A stretch of 64,000 nt of DNA from Pseudotabrizicola sediminis. GTDB taxonomy: Bacteria > Pseudomonadota > Alphaproteobacteria > Rhodobacterales > Rhodobacteraceae. The notes below the pieces were generated by a model that had not been told where the DNA came from, did not search any database, and worked only from the letters and a program-made list of their open reading frames with translations. The stretch lies in NCBI RefSeq assembly GCF_004745575.1, contig NZ_RPEM01000008.1, forward strand, positions 62,329-126,328. The letters are read 5' to 3'. Shown here one piece after another: positions 63,904 to 64,000 of the stretch. The translations under genes and the position numbers were made by a program. Every line of letters starts with the position of its first letter. Positions within the stretch are counted from its first letter, which is position 1.

Positions 63904-64000
63904 TTAGCGAACGATATAAACGATCTGACGCTTCTCGCGCTCGACAATCACCGGAACGCCATTGACGTAGGCGTAGGAGTATTCGCTGTCCGGCACTTCT
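63904..64000 (-). CDS. DUF1236-like protein, C-terminal end
   Basis: The gene enters from the right edge; the last 31 residues are visible: EVPDSEYSYAYVNGVPVIVE then REKRQIVYIVR and TAA. The pattern PDS-Y-Y-YVNG-PVIVE-RQIVYI is that of the DUF1236 repeat at the end of many small exported alphaproteobacterial proteins. Function unknown. Confidence 0.65.
   Translation of the reverse strand, partial: EVPDSEYSYAYVNGVPVIVEREKRQIVYIVR

Noticed and set aside
1-64000. CRISPR arrays, tRNA or rRNA genes, phage genes, integrase or toxin-antitoxin pairs
   Set aside because: Read for on both strands and not found; only IS and RM relics were recognised.

Overview
This window is GC-rich, densely packed DNA from an alphaproteobacterium, most likely a member of the Rhodobacterales. 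The basis is the gene content and style: an Aap-type amino-acid importer, a PhaC/universal-stress island, short ATGA overlaps between genes, and many Shine-Dalgarno-guided GTG and TTG starts. No species can be assigned. No rRNA, tRNA or CRISPR array was seen.

Layout. 1-2.2 kb: a small aromatic-catabolism locus (hydroxyquinol-type dioxygenase, VOC protein, divergent LysR regulator). 2.3-2.9 kb: decayed accessory genes, including a DUF3489 remnant. 3.1-18.1 kb: a stress / low-oxygen island with a second-type FtsH, universal stress proteins, a Kef-type antiporter with a small excisionase-like HTH partner, an SDR, a P2-type ATPase, a Na/Pi cotransporter, a PHA synthase, an MBL/beta-CASP RNase-like protein, and a scrap of a 2-oxoacid dehydrogenase E2 gene. 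18.3-28.2 kb: an ABC importer operon ending in a cyclic/glycero-phosphodiesterase, its LacI regulator, RsgA, an amidohydrolase, an inositol-phosphatase-like protein and a Ca/Na antiporter. 28.3-32.7 kb: a Mla-type lipid transport operon. 32.9-33.1 kb: a mosaic of IS481 and IS5 relics.

33.3-51.2 kb is catabolic: a class V PLP enzyme, an Aap-like amino-acid importer, an RpiR regulator and dihydropyrimidinase; then a sugar ABC operon that looks as if it is dying (nonsense codon in the signal peptide of the binding protein; ATPase gene joined by deletion to a beheaded PfkB kinase); then an RpiR regulator, a DUF1537 four-carbon acid-sugar kinase, a DeoR regulator, PdxA2 and an aldehyde dehydrogenase, which together fit D-threonate/erythronate-type catabolism to DHAP. 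51.4-60.8 kb returns to the anaerobic/stress theme: a second P2-type ATPase, a complete arginine deiminase operon (YfcC-type transporter, arcA, arcB, arcC), an SDR pseudogene, a Crp/Fnr regulator and a small conserved-looking protein. 60.8-64 kb holds a fragment of an MmeI-like methylase, an autotransporter carrying a DUF3494 (ice-binding-type) passenger, and the end of a DUF1236 gene.

The most interesting signal is regulatory. An FNR-like palindrome with an unusually constant spacer, YTGAT-CTGC-ATCAA, stands before ftsH, between the stress-protein and antiporter genes, between the second P-type ATPase and the arginine deiminase operon, and between the Crp/Fnr gene and its neighbour. Weaker versions precede phaC and a universal stress gene. 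It ties together two blocks lying about 33 kb apart. The Crp/Fnr protein encoded here lacks the usual FNR recognition residues, so either it reads this variant site or an FNR elsewhere does.
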